Below the pieces are notes generated by a model that made no database searches, was not told the DNA's origin, and worked only from the letters and a program-made list of their open reading frames with translations. 64,000 nucleotides of DNA from the NCBI GenBank assembly GCA_977006965.1, contig OZ345356.1, forward strand, positions 1,302,001 to 1,366,000, written 5' to 3'. The translations under genes and the position numbers were made by a program. The DNA is from Phymatolithon calcareum. Lineage: Eukaryota > Rhodophyta > Florideophyceae > Hapalidiales. Below, piece after piece: positions 31,109-39,317 of this stretch (position 1 is its first letter; each line of letters starts with the position of its first letter).

Positions 31109-31184
31109 CTGGGGGAGCACGGCATCATTTTGGCCCAAATTAACAAAATAATTTTCGGGCCAAAATGCTGCAGTGCTCCCCCAG
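31109..31184. mobile_element. 76-bp palindromic miniature element
   Basis: CTGGGGGAGCACGGCAT...ATTTTGGCCC is inverted as GGGCCAAAATGCTGCAGTGC and TCCCCCAG, so nearly the whole 76 bp is one hairpin. No clear duplication was seen. Confidence 0.5.
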
Positions 31185-31275
31185 TGTATTATATAATTTT
31201 ATTATACAACTTGGGCCCAGTATAAGCGTTAACGAATTCGGTACATAAAATTCTACGTACAGGTACAAGTCTATA

Positions 31276-32442
31276 ACAGGGGGTACCGAAAAAATCGCAA
31301 AATGCGATCGAGATTTTTTAGAAGGGTACAGTCTGTGGGCATGAGGTCCATTTAATACAAATTTTAGTTCAAAAGGAAGCCAACACAAACAGTAGTGTTC
31401 AAACCGAGCGACGAGCTCCGAGTCGGTCTTCGTGAAGAGCAAGAACAAGGAGAAGACACCCCTTCAAACGGCCCCAATTTGAAAATGCAACAAAAAAACG
31501 ACACAAAGCGTCTATCATAAAATTAACAAAAAAACAATGCTGACCCAGCACGTGTCCTCCCCCATCAGCACCTCGAAGTTCTACAGTCTATGCCTTCTGC
31601 GACGGTCCAGACCTCGACGCCCTGGTTGTACGCACACGGCGGAGCTCGCGCCGATGACGACGAGAGGATTCGAGAGTGGCACGCACGGGTGCGCGCCGTG
31701 CTGCAAGTAGCGCCAACGACGCTTCCTCCTGCGCGTTGCGCTTCTCGGTGCGGGCTTTCTTCGACTGGGCTTGCTTTTGGGCTTCCTCAGCCTTTCGCTT
31801 TTTACCCGCCAGCCGCTTGGTGGCAGCGTCAATCTTCTTCGCCTTATAATTTTCGCGGCGCTCTTCCTCGGCTTTCAGCGCATCCAACACTGACTGACTA
31901 GTGAGCACAACACCAGTTTTACTGCTGACAAACGCTTTCCATCGGATGAGTGCACTTGCAACAGGAAGGATGTTGGCTCAACGATAGCCGATGATGTGAG
32001 ACACTTGCTTTTAAGCAGAGCGCACGAAGCTGCGCTGCGCCGGCGCAGCGCGCCATTTCGGCACTTTCGGTTGCTGTTCCGGTTTGGTTTCCCGCGCGAG
32101 GCGGCTAGGATAGGAGAGAATAATCCCATTCATGGGTATTTGGCGCGTCGAGCAATCCTTCCCGCGAATCGGCCTGTGCTGTGCGTCCCTTTCACTTTTC
32201 GGCGGCATTGCTCGGCGTACAGTTGGCCGATTTCGCCAGTTTCTTCTCGAGAACGCTTGAACGTAGAGTGGTCTCTAGCGTGGCGAAGTTTCAGCACATT
32301 CATTACAGTACTCGTGGAGATATGCCTAACTTTCTACTGGTCTTCGGGCCATTTTTTGCGTAACTGCTCGTTTTCTGATCAATTTTAACCATTTTTAACA
32401 TGTTATTATTTCGAACCGTGTTATAATTTCGGTACCCCCTGT
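31276..32442. mobile_element. Pogo/Tc1-like element remnant, 1.17 kb
   Basis: The inverted ends ACAGGGGGTACCGAAA (31276 and 32442) are flanked by TA on both sides (31274-31275 and 32443-32444). Inside is a minus-strand C-terminal piece of a pogo-like transposase. The catalytic domain has been deleted. Confidence 0.6.
31588..31960 (-). pseudogene. C-terminal tail of a pogo-like transposase
   Basis: The minus strand reads KTGVVLTSQSVLDALKAEEE, followed by about 70 Lys/Arg/Ala-rich residues (KRLAGKKRKAEEAQKQAQSK). This lysine-rich coiled tail after 'LTS..V..AL' is usual in pogo/Tigger-type transposases. A stop lies upstream, and the DDE core is not present. Confidence 0.5.
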
Positions 32443-32681
32443 TACCGGTGCAAATTCTGCACGTCTGCACGTTTGATGCACTTTTATAGCCACTTGGCGT
32501 AAAACTACTTGTTCCCATAAACTTGCTTCGTCACGGCGCGTGCAGTTCACGGCGAGTATGCGCGCAGAAATTACGACTGGAATCGCACGGAAACAGTAGT
32601 CATCGTACAGATCTGTACGATTTATCATAGGGTATTCCCCGGCCATCATGGAGACGACGACGACAAAGTCGCATAATCACC

Positions 32682-33930
32682 ATGGATATGCATGGTGCTG
32701 GGCTTCTCTCCTTGCTCATTGCGATTTCAGTGGCCTCCCTACATGAGCTTGAGTACAATGCGGCCTTGGCCGCTCTTCCTTCCAAGTACTATCCTCGTTT
32801 TCGGCGATGCTCCAAGCTCCGACACCGCGTTCGGTTCGGCATCACGACGATGCACCTCTCTGACGAGGAATTTCGGCACTCTTTTCGCCTCTCCCCGTGC
32901 TCTTTTAACAAGCTTCTCATGCTGCTGCTCCCCCATTTACGGCGTGACGAAGATCAGGCCCGGCGATCCAGTGCAGGTGCAATTACGCCGGCTGTGCGTC
33001 TCGCCATAACGTTGCGCGTCCTAGCTGGTGGCTTACATCACGACCAAATGTTGTCGTGGCAAGTGGGCAGGTCGACTGTATATGCTATATTTAAAGACAC
33101 TATTCTCGCCATCAACAATGCTCTGCACATGCCAGGCGTGCCACTAGAAAATGAAACTGAGCTAAAAAACTTGCAGCCGGCTTCGCTTCCTCCCCAGCGG
33201 CCCCGAATCCATTTCCCGGTTGCATAGCTGCTATTGACGGCATTGCGATATCCATCAGCAAGCCCCGAGACTCATATGTCCCTCGAAACTTCTACTGTAG
33301 GAAGGGATGCACTCCCGGTGCAAGCCGTAGTCGATTCCAAATATCGTTTTCTCTACATGTCATGCTTATGCACTGGAAGCACGCACGATAGCGTTGCATT
33401 CGAGGTCTCCAGCTTGCAGACCAGCTCCGAAACACAGGACTAATGCCCGGATACTGGATAGCGGGCGATCCCGCTTATGTCTGCGCCCATGGGCTCTTGA
33501 CACCGTGGTCCAAGTCTAAATTAACTGGTGAACGCGGCTTGTTCTGTGATAGTTTCAACTTTATCACTCATCCCACAGAATACATGTGGAGCAAGCATTT
33601 GGCATTTTAGTTCGGCGCTGGGGTCTTTTTTGGAGACCGGTAGACTTCAATCTGGTCGACACTCTCCGTATTCTATCCGCAGCAATGCTGCTGCACAACT
33701 TTGCGATTGAGGAAGATGGCCACCGCGGTTGCAACTTTTGTCGAGACCCGCATGACGTAGAGTTGCAAAATGCTGCTTTCTCGGTTTGGTGGCAGCAGGC
33801 GACTGCGCTCCGCCATAATATTAGTGAGCAAGTGGGAGTACGGAGAGATTTAGAGTACTGCGAGTTGCGCGAAAAATTGACAGATTATTTACAAGATCAG
33901 AACATAACACGGCCGATTATCGTCCCGTGA
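32682..33930 (+). pseudogene. Broken PIF/Harbinger (DDE_4) transposase
   Basis: The N-terminal frame (32682-33227) gives RHSFRLSPCSFNKLLMLLLP and RLAITLRVLAGG, typical of PIF/Harbinger. The catalytic parts follow in shifted frames: AIDGIAISISKPRDS (first Asp), VDSKYRFLYMSC, GSTHDSVAF, GYWIAGDPAYV (second Asp), and VEQAFGILVRRWG (the Glu), then LHNFAIEED. Frameshifts near 33210, 33320, 33420 and 33590 break it. The family call is firm. Confidence 0.8.
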
Positions 33931-33938
33931 CCGCACAT

Positions 33939-34860
33939 CTAGATATTAAAACGCGTAGCACATTCTTCTTGCACTTTCTCAAGCTGTTTTTCAATTGAAG
34001 ATATCGACCGACTCGTAATTGGATCAATATTGTCAAGTCGACACAACTCTGCCGGCTGCTTTGTCAATGAATGCATCGTATCTAGAAGTAATTTCAGCGC
34101 ATGGTCATCTGTCGTTTGGGCAGGTTGCGTTGCGGCGGTACTGGTTTGCGTGCTAGCTCGTAGAAAATCGGAGACAGACGTCGTTAATTTCTTTAGAATA
34201 TTCGTTCGCTCGGAGGACTCCTTTGCCAACTCGTCCATCATCTTCCTTTTCTTTCGTGTGCTGCCCCCTTCACGGCTAAGGTCGTCATCAGCTTAACCAT
34301 CGTCGTAGCCAACGGCGCCGGGTGCCAGTCGGCAAGTAAAATTAAGTACGTCAACGTCCTCTGTTGTGGTACCACATTTAAGCGCATGAAAAAGAATTAA
34401 GCAACATCTCCCGTCTGTAGACATGGTTGTAGTGCCGGGTGCTACAGGCAGGAACTTGGCAAAGGCATGCCCTTCTGGGCCGTTTTGGCCCGAGCGAGAC
34501 CAGTTCTTGTACGCGACAGTAAGGAACGATCTGATTTTGAAGTATCTATCCTTGAGCCACGCGCCGGACCGCACGCAGCGCGGTGCAAGGTTAGCGTCAA
34601 TGGCGCCGCCGGTGCCATTGTCAGTTATGCCGTCAAAGTTATTGCCGACCAGCTCGTGAGTGTTGTTGAAGAGGGGGGCCAAGCGCGACTCCCAAAATTC
34701 GTCTCCTGTCTCGCGGTTGTCCTGTTGTGCCCGCGACAAGTCTCTGCCGGACTGTATGAGCGCGCGGCGAACGTCTTCGTGGTCAGTGAGGAATGCACAT
34801 AATCGAGCAAACTCATGCACTGAAAGTGCTGGAGTGCGCTCGACTGTGCCACAATTCCTC
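33939..34860 (-). pseudogene. Probable PIF/Harbinger accessory protein, one in-frame stop
   Basis: Two minus-strand open stretches (34860-34296 and 34292-33939) are in the same frame, separated only by a TAA at 34295-34293. The first ends GAVGYDDG; the second starts ADDDLSREGGSTRKKRKMMD. The N-terminal part holds LKDRYFKIRSFLTVAYKNWS, similar to the Myb/SANT-like second protein of PIF/Harbinger elements. The C-terminal part is helical. It is tail-to-tail with the transposase, as expected for a two-gene element. No ATG is available at its 5' end. Confidence 0.5.
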
Positions 34861-35047
34861 TCATGTGGCGTTCAACACCACAATCATACCCTCCATTTCC
34901 TATAAGACTAGCTCCCTTCAAATTGTCATTACAGCTTGCATTTACAGCAAGCCCTTACAGATAGAATTACAGTCATTACAGTACGGTAGGTTTCGATGCG
35001 TACTTACACCATGAAGGATCACCAAGGGCAAACCCTAGAACCGCTGC

Positions 35048-36073
35048 TTACAGCTTACAGGTGCTTACACTGTAAGCAACTCGGCGGCAGGCTAAGAAGC
35101 CGCTTCGCGGCTTCCAGATTCTTCTATTGATCCAATTCTCATACTTCCAAGTCATCTTTTGATCCATTGTTTTTTCTATAAAGGTCGGCGCTTCGCGCCG
35201 CCCTCGGCTTTCCGCCAGAGAACAACCCGACCACGACCAGTGTGCCAACTTGTGCGATTTACAACCCCACATCCCGTCATATACAACTATGTCTGTGTGG
35301 GCAGGCGCACGTAACAGTTGTACCGTCTGGTTTCTCGATCGTGTCCAAAACTCACGGTATTCGTCTTCGAGAAAGCTGGGAAAATCCGACTTTCCTGCAG
35401 CGACCGCCTCTTGGGCTTTGAGAAGCAAGAAGCAAACAATAGAATTTTTTCGCCGGCTGTGTTTGGCTCCGGTGTCCTTTCCCATCTTTCGTAATTTGAC
35501 CACTGTTGACCGATGAAGAAATGTAAAGAACCTGTCACGGGGGGTTGCAGTGGATTGTAAGCATAATGACGTCTCGTAATCACCGTTCCATGGATTCGCA
35601 GGGTCGGGTGATAGCTCGCTGTCGGTTGCGGTTTCCGGCGCAGGTCCGCCGTAGCCCGCAGGACCGACAGAGGGACGCGTTAAGCAGTCGTTGTCCTGTA
35701 TGCCGTCATCAACACCGCCAGCTGCAATTAAAGTCGATACTGGGGGTGGACTCGGTTCGCCCGGAAGACCGCCAGACTCGGGCGAGACGGCCGTGGCAGG
35801 TGTAGTAGCGCCGGCAGGTGTGCCGCCGAAGCCGAGTAGGGCGGTCGCGGCGTCCGCTTCGACGACCGAAGAAAGCCGGGAAGGTAGCATTATCGTTTCT
35901 GTGTTGCCCTTTGGCCGAAAGTGGGACTGCTGGAGGGGGATCTGCGTGCGGTATGCACAGGAGCTGTACAGTATAGACGGTGGGTGCAATTCTGCTCGAT
36001 ATGATTCATTTACGTGTATGTGCTTCCATGCAGTTTTTCTGCACGTCACCGGTATAGACTGGTCCTCAACCAT
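35048..36073 (-). CDS. Unknown ORF inside the hAT insertion
   Basis: A 341-codon minus-strand frame. After a Pro/Gly/Ala-rich, Thr-rich leader comes a basic segment (VKLRKMGKDTG, KHSRRKNSIVCFLLLKAQEA) and an acidic/aromatic stretch (FPSFLEDEYREFWTRSRNQ). Met at 36073 or at 35890 could start it. It resembles no family I know. Given the context it is probably transposon-encoded, or a fortuitous long frame in GC-rich DNA. GC-rich hairpins at 35094-35113 and 35186-35201 overlap its 3' part. Confidence 0.3.
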   Translation of the reverse strand: MVEDQSIPVTCRKTAWKHIHVNESYRAELHPPSILYSSCAYRTQIPLQQSHFRPKGNTETIMLPSRLSSVVEADAATALLGFGGTPAGATTPATAVSPESGGLPGEPSPPPVSTLIAAGGVDDGIQDNDCLTRPSVGPAGYGGPAPETATDSELSPDPANPWNGDYETSLCLQSTATPRDRFFTFLHRSTVVKLRKMGKDTGAKHSRRKNSIVCFLLLKAQEAVAAGKSDFPSFLEDEYREFWTRSRNQTVQLLRAPAHTDIVVYDGMWGCKSHKLAHWSWSGCSLAESRGRREAPTFIEKTMDQKMTWKYENWINRRIWKPRSGFLACRRVAYSVSTCKL

Positions 36074-36483
36074 CCATGTTTTTTTATTTTTTATTTGCAA
36101 CTATGTAGTTGACTTTTTTACTGAGGGCTTTAAAAAGCCCTCAGTAATACTCTTAAGACAGTACGGGAGCGGCTTTTCTAGTCACCATACGGTAACGCTA
36201 GCGATCGGGGGTAGCTTGTGTCTCATGTTTCTTTCAGGTTACCTGTTTGGTAACTTTAGGCTCTGGTACCTAATACGCACGCTTTTCGCACATGACTTGC
36301 TTGAACGGGCTCATCTTACATCAGTAAAAAGCCTCCACCGAAGGATGGAGGAAAAAGATTACAATCTTTGCTCGTTAATCTCCTTTCCTCGCGGCGTTTT
36401 CTCATCAGGTTGCCCTAGGCAGAGCGATCTCGCTTCAATGTCGCGCTTGCTTCTAAGCTGCTGTCCCGGCGGGGGCTCTTGTT

Positions 36484-36558
36484 CAGCCATCCATGTGATC
36501 GATCTGTTGTAGTGGTCTGCGTAGACCACTACAACAGAACGATCACATGGATGGTTGA
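36484..36558. repeat. Long perfect-type hairpin, arms about 35 bp
   Basis: CAGCCATCCATGTGATCG and CTGTTGTAGTGGTCT are inverted after a GCGT loop (AGACCACTACAACAG, CGATCACATGGATGG). Nearby are two smaller hairpins, CCTCCACCGAAGGATGGAGG at about 36330 and ACTGAGGGCTTTAAAAAGCC (then CTCAGT) at about 36119. Confidence 0.6.
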
Positions 36559-36756
36559 ATTCATTCACCGTTAAAGTATAACGGTATGGGTGTCTAGAGT
36601 GCCGTTTCTGAAAAGATAGATAGAAGAGTCAATATAAAAAGTGAAGTCGTACATTTATCCAAAGCACACTACCAGACCCACTCGACAACTCCTAAACAAA
36701 TTTCACTTTTCCAACCATGGTACTACCTATTCCGAAACCGAAGCCGAAACAAGTCC

Positions 36757-36972
36757 ATGGCTAAGTATATTTTGCTTGATCACTGGAAACGTACGTCTCC
36801 TACTGTGTTCGAGGCTATGCTTTTCCTCAAAGTCAACCGCTCTTACTGGGATGAGCAAACTGTGAAGGAAGCTATGTCAAGCGTTGTCAACCAGCGTGTT
36901 GGACAGGCTATCGCAGAAGACAGAAAGTTTCGTACATCTAGGAGAAGAGGCATGAATAAACAATTAACTTGA
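36757..36972 (+). pseudogene. hAT transposase C-terminal (dimerisation) fragment
   Basis: The plus strand reads TVFEAMLFLKVNRSYWDEQT, the end of the hAT dimerisation domain ('...E.L.FLK.N...W'), then a basic tail ending at a stop. It sits just inside the right TIR of the 30906-37090 hAT. A homologous segment lies on the minus strand at 51657-52000. Confidence 0.65.
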
Positions 36973-37098
36973 CTATTGCGGGAAGTATTCAAATTGCAAT
37001 CCGAATTGCTGACTAACCGTAGCGAGCAATTGAATTGTTTAATTGCACGACAAACAGCAATGTCGAGCAATGAGATTGGCACCACCCCTGAGTAGAAC

Positions 37099-37366
37099 AG
37101 ACGCTCCGCTTGATTGATCTGCGCTTCGACTGAGTTTGTCCATGGCGTGAGGTGTATCGCGTACTCCCATCTGCATTGCACAAGAGCCTTGTGCATTGCT
37201 ATGTTCTTGGTAGTAGCTAGGCCTTGCGCTCGGACTGCCAGGTCTTTTAGTCCCATGACCATTCCCTTCGCCGCGTTGATGCGCTTTAGTGTTGCGTGGT
37301 GGGTTACTCCCATGTTGTCGATCGTGGTTCCCAGGTATTCCAGTAGGCGGGTTTCGTGGAGCTCCT
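37099..37366 (-). pseudogene. LINE polyprotein fragment, upstream half
   Basis: The minus strand reads TRLLEYLGTTIDNMGVTHHA, INAAKGMVMGLKDLAVRAQG, CRWEYAIHLTP and INQAERLFYS. This aligns with SYLGVSMNNKGVT...PKWEYALHVTP...IESAEGLFY of the LINE at 56542-58162. It continues across the hAT at 30897. Confidence 0.7.
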
Positions 37367-37446
37367 GTCTGTTCTCTACAACAAACAAGCTCATTGGCGG
37401 CCACTCGTGAGTGCCCATTCAGTTAGTAAGACATGGGAAACTTTTC

Positions 37447-37505
37447 ATTGTGTTTCATCCCTGGTACGACATTCTCCAAATGTCGTACCACGAATGAAAC
37501 ACAAT
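37447..37505. repeat. 59-bp hairpin
   Basis: ATTGTGTTTCAT...TGGTACGACATT is inverted as AATGTCGTACCA...ATGAAACACAAT around a 5-base loop. It lies right after the end of the duplicated unit (37436). A miniature element is possible. Confidence 0.5.
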
Positions 37506-37722
37506 AAAAAGTTCCACAGAGCGGGTTAGACATAAAAGCAAAATCGCCCATCTTCTGACCAAGATAAAAACGACAAACGTAGCCAGCATCAATCTCCTTG
37601 CTCCCAATTTGCATAACCGCAAAGTATAACCAGTGACACCGGCATTCTTCCTGTCAGTGTCTCTCAAGTTCAATGGGCCTGAAAGGCAGATGAAAACCGA
37701 CTCTGCGCGCTCTTGAGGAAAG

Positions 37723-38190
37723 TCAACTACTATCAAGCGGTGCATTCTCGTATGCCACGGCATGCATAAGCTTGCTAAACGGGAATTCGTCAGCACAGTT
37801 GTCCCGCTCGAGAATTTTCATTACCTCGAGACATGTGCCCGTACGTTTCAACTTTTGACCATTGAGCATCTTCTGCTCCAGTGCTTCCCAGGTTTCCTCC
37901 CCACGAGTTCGGCCGTACGCCTCCGCCACCCGTCGATTGCGACCGCCGAGACAGGTGGTCATGAGATCTGCGACACCGCACGACTCAATCATGGCTGCAG
38001 GATGAAACTTGAAATACTTGTCGGCGAAACGTTGCATTTCAATCGAACTGATTCGCATCAATGCCGCCTTTGTGTTAGTACCCGTGTCCAGTGTATCACA
38101 GAATGCAGCACCGAGTGAAATAATGTTCTTGAGACCGGCAAACAACTGGGGACCTGCAACATCCTTCAAGAGCGCCATACGGAAGTTTAG
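37723..38190 (-). pseudogene. Orphan C-terminal domain of NAD-dependent glycerol-3-phosphate dehydrogenase
   Basis: The minus strand encodes FRMALLKDVAGPQLFAGLKN, TNTKAALMRISSIEM, ESCGVADLMTTCLGGRNRRV, MLNGQKLKRTGTC and DEFPFSKLMHAV. These are the substrate-binding half of cytosolic/plastid GPDH (dihydroxyacetone phosphate to glycerol-3-phosphate). The N-terminal NAD-binding domain is absent from the DNA upstream, which instead holds a retroposon at 38290, and the C-terminus is short (NAPLDSS then stop). The frame is clean for about 150 codons, so the loss is recent, or this is a captured exon. Catalytic activity without the Rossmann domain is unlikely. Confidence 0.75.
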
Positions 38191-38289
38191 TTTGTTGGGT
38201 GGTTAACTACCTGATGCCTGACGCGGCAAACACAGAGCAAAATTTTCCCTCCGAAGGTCATCCAAGGGATCAAAGATTGGTTTTTAGAC

Positions 38290-38375
38290 TAGCGAAATAT
38301 TTTTGAATCCCACAGACTTTCAAAGATATGGATAAGACTTCCTCAGTTTTTACCTACCTTTGTGCGGACAGCATA
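38290..38375 (-). repeat. Short retroposon copy (AGGTAGGTAGC family)
   Basis: Diverged minus-strand copy: CACAAAGGTAGGTAAAAACT, CTTATCCATATCTTTGAAAG, TGTGGGATTC. Confidence 0.5.
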
Positions 38376-39317
38376 CTCTGTTGCATGCTCGTGAAATCAT
38401 AAACGCCGGCGGCACCAACGTGGACCATTCTAATGTATTGGCAGTTCTAAACACCAACCACACATGACTAAGATAGAGTGTTTAGCTTAGTCTTGTTGCC
38501 TGATAGCGAAGACAGGCACATAAAAATGCAGTTACATTTCGCGCGACAGCGGAATGATTGGATCCTGCTGGCGGTATACAGTATTATTAAGAGTCACTGC
38601 AAGCATGCACATGACTTTTACCCAACATTATGCTCGTTTCCCGCCTGCGTTTGGCGCCACCTGATGCGAAATAGCATGCATTGCGACTACATTCACAAAC
38701 ACTTTCTGTTTCAATGCACACAACAAACCAGTTCCAGCATCACCATCGACAAAGTTGCATTACAAAAACCCTATTCGCCTTTCTCCATCATTCTCAACGT
38801 ATCGCAGCAGCTCGGAGGTGCACCGGCACAGTTGAACCCAAGCGCTTGGACAAAGGAATTGTGCCTGCCCCTGTCCGCCCGGCTCGAGCTAGTGGGTGTT
38901 CCTTTGGGTACGCCGGGCAACCGTGGTGGCCGACGGCGTCATGCAGCTGGCAGGCAAGCAGTACTAGTACAACTCGAGAGCAGAAACTAGGGCTCGACAT
39001 GATGTGGGCATTAATACTGCGCAATACAGTACCACGCACGAACTGCGCCTTGAGCGAAAGTCTTGACATTCCCCGTGACGTCGCCATTCCCCGCTCCACC
39101 CAGCCTCTGCAATTCTTGCCACTGACGTACAGTACCGCCTCGTGGCGCCCGCACATACGTGTTGTCGAAACGAACTTTTTGCAAAAAACTATGTAACATC
39201 CCACGGCCCAAAACGAATTGCTTACCCCTTTTGCACACATTTCCCACAGATCCGCGGCCGGATCCGTAATTCACCCCATCCTTCAAAACGAGCACACGAC
39301 CTGCACCACATCCGCGC
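38376..39317. other. Upstream region of the Hint gene
   Basis: Apart from the uncertain small frame at 38794-39000, no gene is recognised. The promoter of the Hint gene should lie in the last few hundred bases, but no clear TATA box was found. Confidence 0.3.
38794..39000 (-). CDS. Possible small secreted protein (uncertain)
   Basis: A 68-codon minus-strand frame starting at ATG 39000. Residues 1-25 (SFCSRVVLVLLACQLHDAVG) look like a signal peptide with a cleavable G/H junction; the rest is basic with one Cys. Two plus-strand frames overlap it. It may be a first exon. No family is recognised. Confidence 0.22.
   Translation of the reverse strand: MSSPSFCSRVVLVLLACQLHDAVGHHGCPAYPKEHPLARAGRTGAGTIPLSKRLGSTVPVHLRAAAIR

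Larger units (their letters stand above)
30906..37090. mobile_element. hAT-type insertion, 6185 bp, containing other elements
   Basis: Both ends carry the TIR CAGGGGTGGTGC. The 8-base TSD is exact: AGTAGAAC at 30898-30905 and 37091-37098. GCAATT-rich words fill both subterminal zones, as in other hATs of the window. A hAT transposase C-terminus lies near the right end (36757-36972). The interior has been invaded by a palindromic element, a pogo-like element and a PIF/Harbinger element. Excision joins the LINE halves in frame (ERLFYS with FYSVAFG). Confidence 0.8.
30084..37366 (-). mobile_element. 5'-truncated LINE with oligo-C 3' end, split by a hAT
   Basis: The 3' end (minus strand) is GGGCTTTTAAAATAAAAAC, TTATAATT, C10 (the G run at 30084-30093). 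The exact 13-base TSD is TCTGTTCTCTACA at 30071-30083 and 37368-37380. The uninterrupted site survives in the other copy of the host unit at about 24236. The LINE body is in two parts, 30094-30897 and 37099-37366, on either side of a 6.2 kb hAT insertion. A short retroposon (30222-30292) is nested in its 3' UTR. Confidence 0.78.

Noticed and set aside
35094-35201. A second Helitron 3' end suggested by GC-rich hairpins AAGCCGC-TTC-GCGGCTT and GGCGC-TTC-GCGCC
   Set aside because: No CTRR-type terminus at the right distance and no empty site to confirm a border.
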